Made by a program: the position numbers and the translations under genes. Below the pieces are notes generated by a model. That model saw nothing but the letters and a program-made list of their open reading frames with translations. It was not told the origin of the DNA and did no database searches. Positions 5,463 through 5,992 of a stretch of DNA of 5,992 nt are shown here, piece by piece. This DNA comes from Candidatus Woesearchaeota archaeon (GTDB taxonomy: Archaea; Nanobdellota; Nanobdellia; Woesearchaeales; JAHWHD01): NCBI GenBank assembly GCA_019323525.1, contig JAHWHD010000097.1, forward strand, positions 1 through 5,992, written 5' to 3'. The first letter of the stretch is position 1, and each line of letters starts with the position of its first letter.

Positions 5463-5463
5463 A
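5449..5463 (+). promoter_or_regulatory. BRE/TATA promoter element of the RNase HIII-like gene
   Basis: CAAAAGG followed by TTTATTAAA (5455-5463) spans the end and stop codon of copy 2. The centre is 28 bases before the ATG at 5487. The 34 bases before that ATG contain no Shine-Dalgarno match next to it (TTATTCTTATTA), again fitting a leaderless transcript. Confidence 0.5.
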
Positions 5464-5486
5464 GAGATTCATTATTATTCTTATTA

Positions 5487-5992
5487 ATGACAACATACAC
5501 TAATGTTGAGAAAAACGACGTTAAGCCATTGTTAGGTTTCGGATATTCTGTTGAAAGGACAAAGTCAAAGTATGAAGTGATCAGGTTAAGGAGTTCTGGC
5601 GTTTTCATGGTTCTTTTTACTACAAATAAACTTCTTGTACAGGGGAATGAAGATTCTGTTAAAGCTGCAGAGAATCTGTTGCACGAGTTAAGGATTGGCA
5701 AGAAAGTGGTGCCTATCAAGTTTGTCAAGGAACAGGGAGAGGTTATAGGAAGTGACGAGGCTTTGAAAGGAGATTCTTTTGGCGGAATAGTTGTTGCAGC
5801 TGTGAAAGCTAATGATGGACAGAGACAGGATTTACTTTTTGCAGGTGTTATGGACAGCAAGAAGTTAAAAGATTATGAAATAAGGGTGATTGCAGAACGT
5901 ATCAAGAAGGTCGCAAAGTACAAAGTTATAAGCTTATTGCCTTATGAATATAATAAGTATGATAATGTTACAAAGCTCCTTAATGAACTGCA
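5487..5992 (+). CDS. rnhC: Ribonuclease HIII-like protein, N-terminal part
   Basis: The gene runs off the window end; 168 codons are visible. Residues about 15-70 resemble the TBP-like N-terminal domain of RNase HIII, which binds the RNA/DNA hybrid (FMVLFTTNKLLVQGNEDSVKAA, compare the family's 'YxSGKvvfQG' strand). The nuclease domain begins near residue 87 with GSDEALKGDSFGGIVVAAV, holding catalytic Asp90 and Glu91. It continues with GVMDSKKLKDYEI (120-132), LPYEYNKY and the start of the NxxxLLN stretch, all typical of RNase HIII. The enzyme cuts RNA in RNA/DNA hybrids. Two family positions differ: the Gly after DE-A is Leu93, and the Pro after FG is Gly100. The third and fourth metal ligands lie beyond the window. 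The start at 5487 fits the TATA spacing. RNase HIII is mostly bacterial and uncommon in archaea. The assignment to this family is firm; activity is uncertain. Confidence 0.8.
   Translation, partial: MTTYTNVEKNDVKPLLGFGYSVERTKSKYEVIRLRSSGVFMVLFTTNKLLVQGNEDSVKAAENLLHELRIGKKVVPIKFVKEQGEVIGSDEALKGDSFGGIVVAAVKANDGQRQDLLFAGVMDSKKLKDYEIRVIAERIKKVAKYKVISLLPYEYNKYDNVTKLLNEL

Noticed and set aside
5459..5860. Open frame on the minus strand opposite the RNase HIII-like gene (133 codons)
   Set aside because: The plus strand carries clear RNase HIII motifs and a fitting promoter. The antisense product is Ser/Thr/Pro-rich, as expected for a shadow frame.
1..5992. CRISPR array, tRNA or rRNA genes, or insertion sequence
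   Set aside because: No regularly spaced identical repeats, no cloverleaf-like tRNA sequence with the usual arms, and no transposase or terminal inverted repeats were seen on either strand.

Overview
The window comes from an AT-rich archaeon. The case rests on an archaeal-type RNase HII, an archaeosortase/exosortase-family transpeptidase with VPEFST-type surface substrates, and archaeal BRE/TATA promoter elements placed about 27 bases before each start codon. The style of the surface proteins and the very compact, leaderless gene layout suggest a DPANN lineage such as Woesearchaeota or Pacearchaeota. That lineage call is inference from style, not from a marker gene.

Layout. (1) 1-182, plus strand: the 3' end of an endonuclease V gene, overlapping tail-to-tail by 18 bases with (2) 165-533, minus strand: a 122-residue basic protein resembling ribosome hibernation factors (HPF/RaiA fold). 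(3) 534-650: a divergent promoter region with a TATA box for each side and a set of decamer repeats between them. (4) 651-1313, plus: complete RNase HII (rnhB). (5) 1347-2279, plus: an eight-or-so-pass membrane archaeosortase with an intact Cys-Arg-His set. (6) 2286-3845 and 3873-5462, plus: two tandem paralogous secreted proteins. Each has a signal peptide, six Asp-box (BNR) repeats forming a probable beta-propeller, a four-cysteine domain and a C-terminal VPEFST sorting signal. (7) 5487 to the window end, plus: the first 168 codons of an RNase HIII-like protein with a TBP-like N-terminal domain.

How the genes work together. The centre is a self-contained surface-protein cassette: one sorting transpeptidase followed by its two likely substrates. 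The substrates would be exported by Sec, cut near the VPEF motif and attached to the cell envelope, possibly to a lipid. The flanks are nucleic-acid maintenance genes (endonuclease V, RNase HII, RNase HIII-like) and a translation-associated gene. All plus-strand genes with a visible start carry their own TATA-like box with a purine-rich upstream element, often overlapping the end of the preceding gene. They may therefore be transcribed as separate leaderless units rather than as an operon.

The points most worth a second look are the sortase/two-propeller cassette with its uncharacterised four-Cys domain, the RNase HIII-like protein with an altered active-site glycine motif in an archaeon, and the uniform leaderless promoter architecture.
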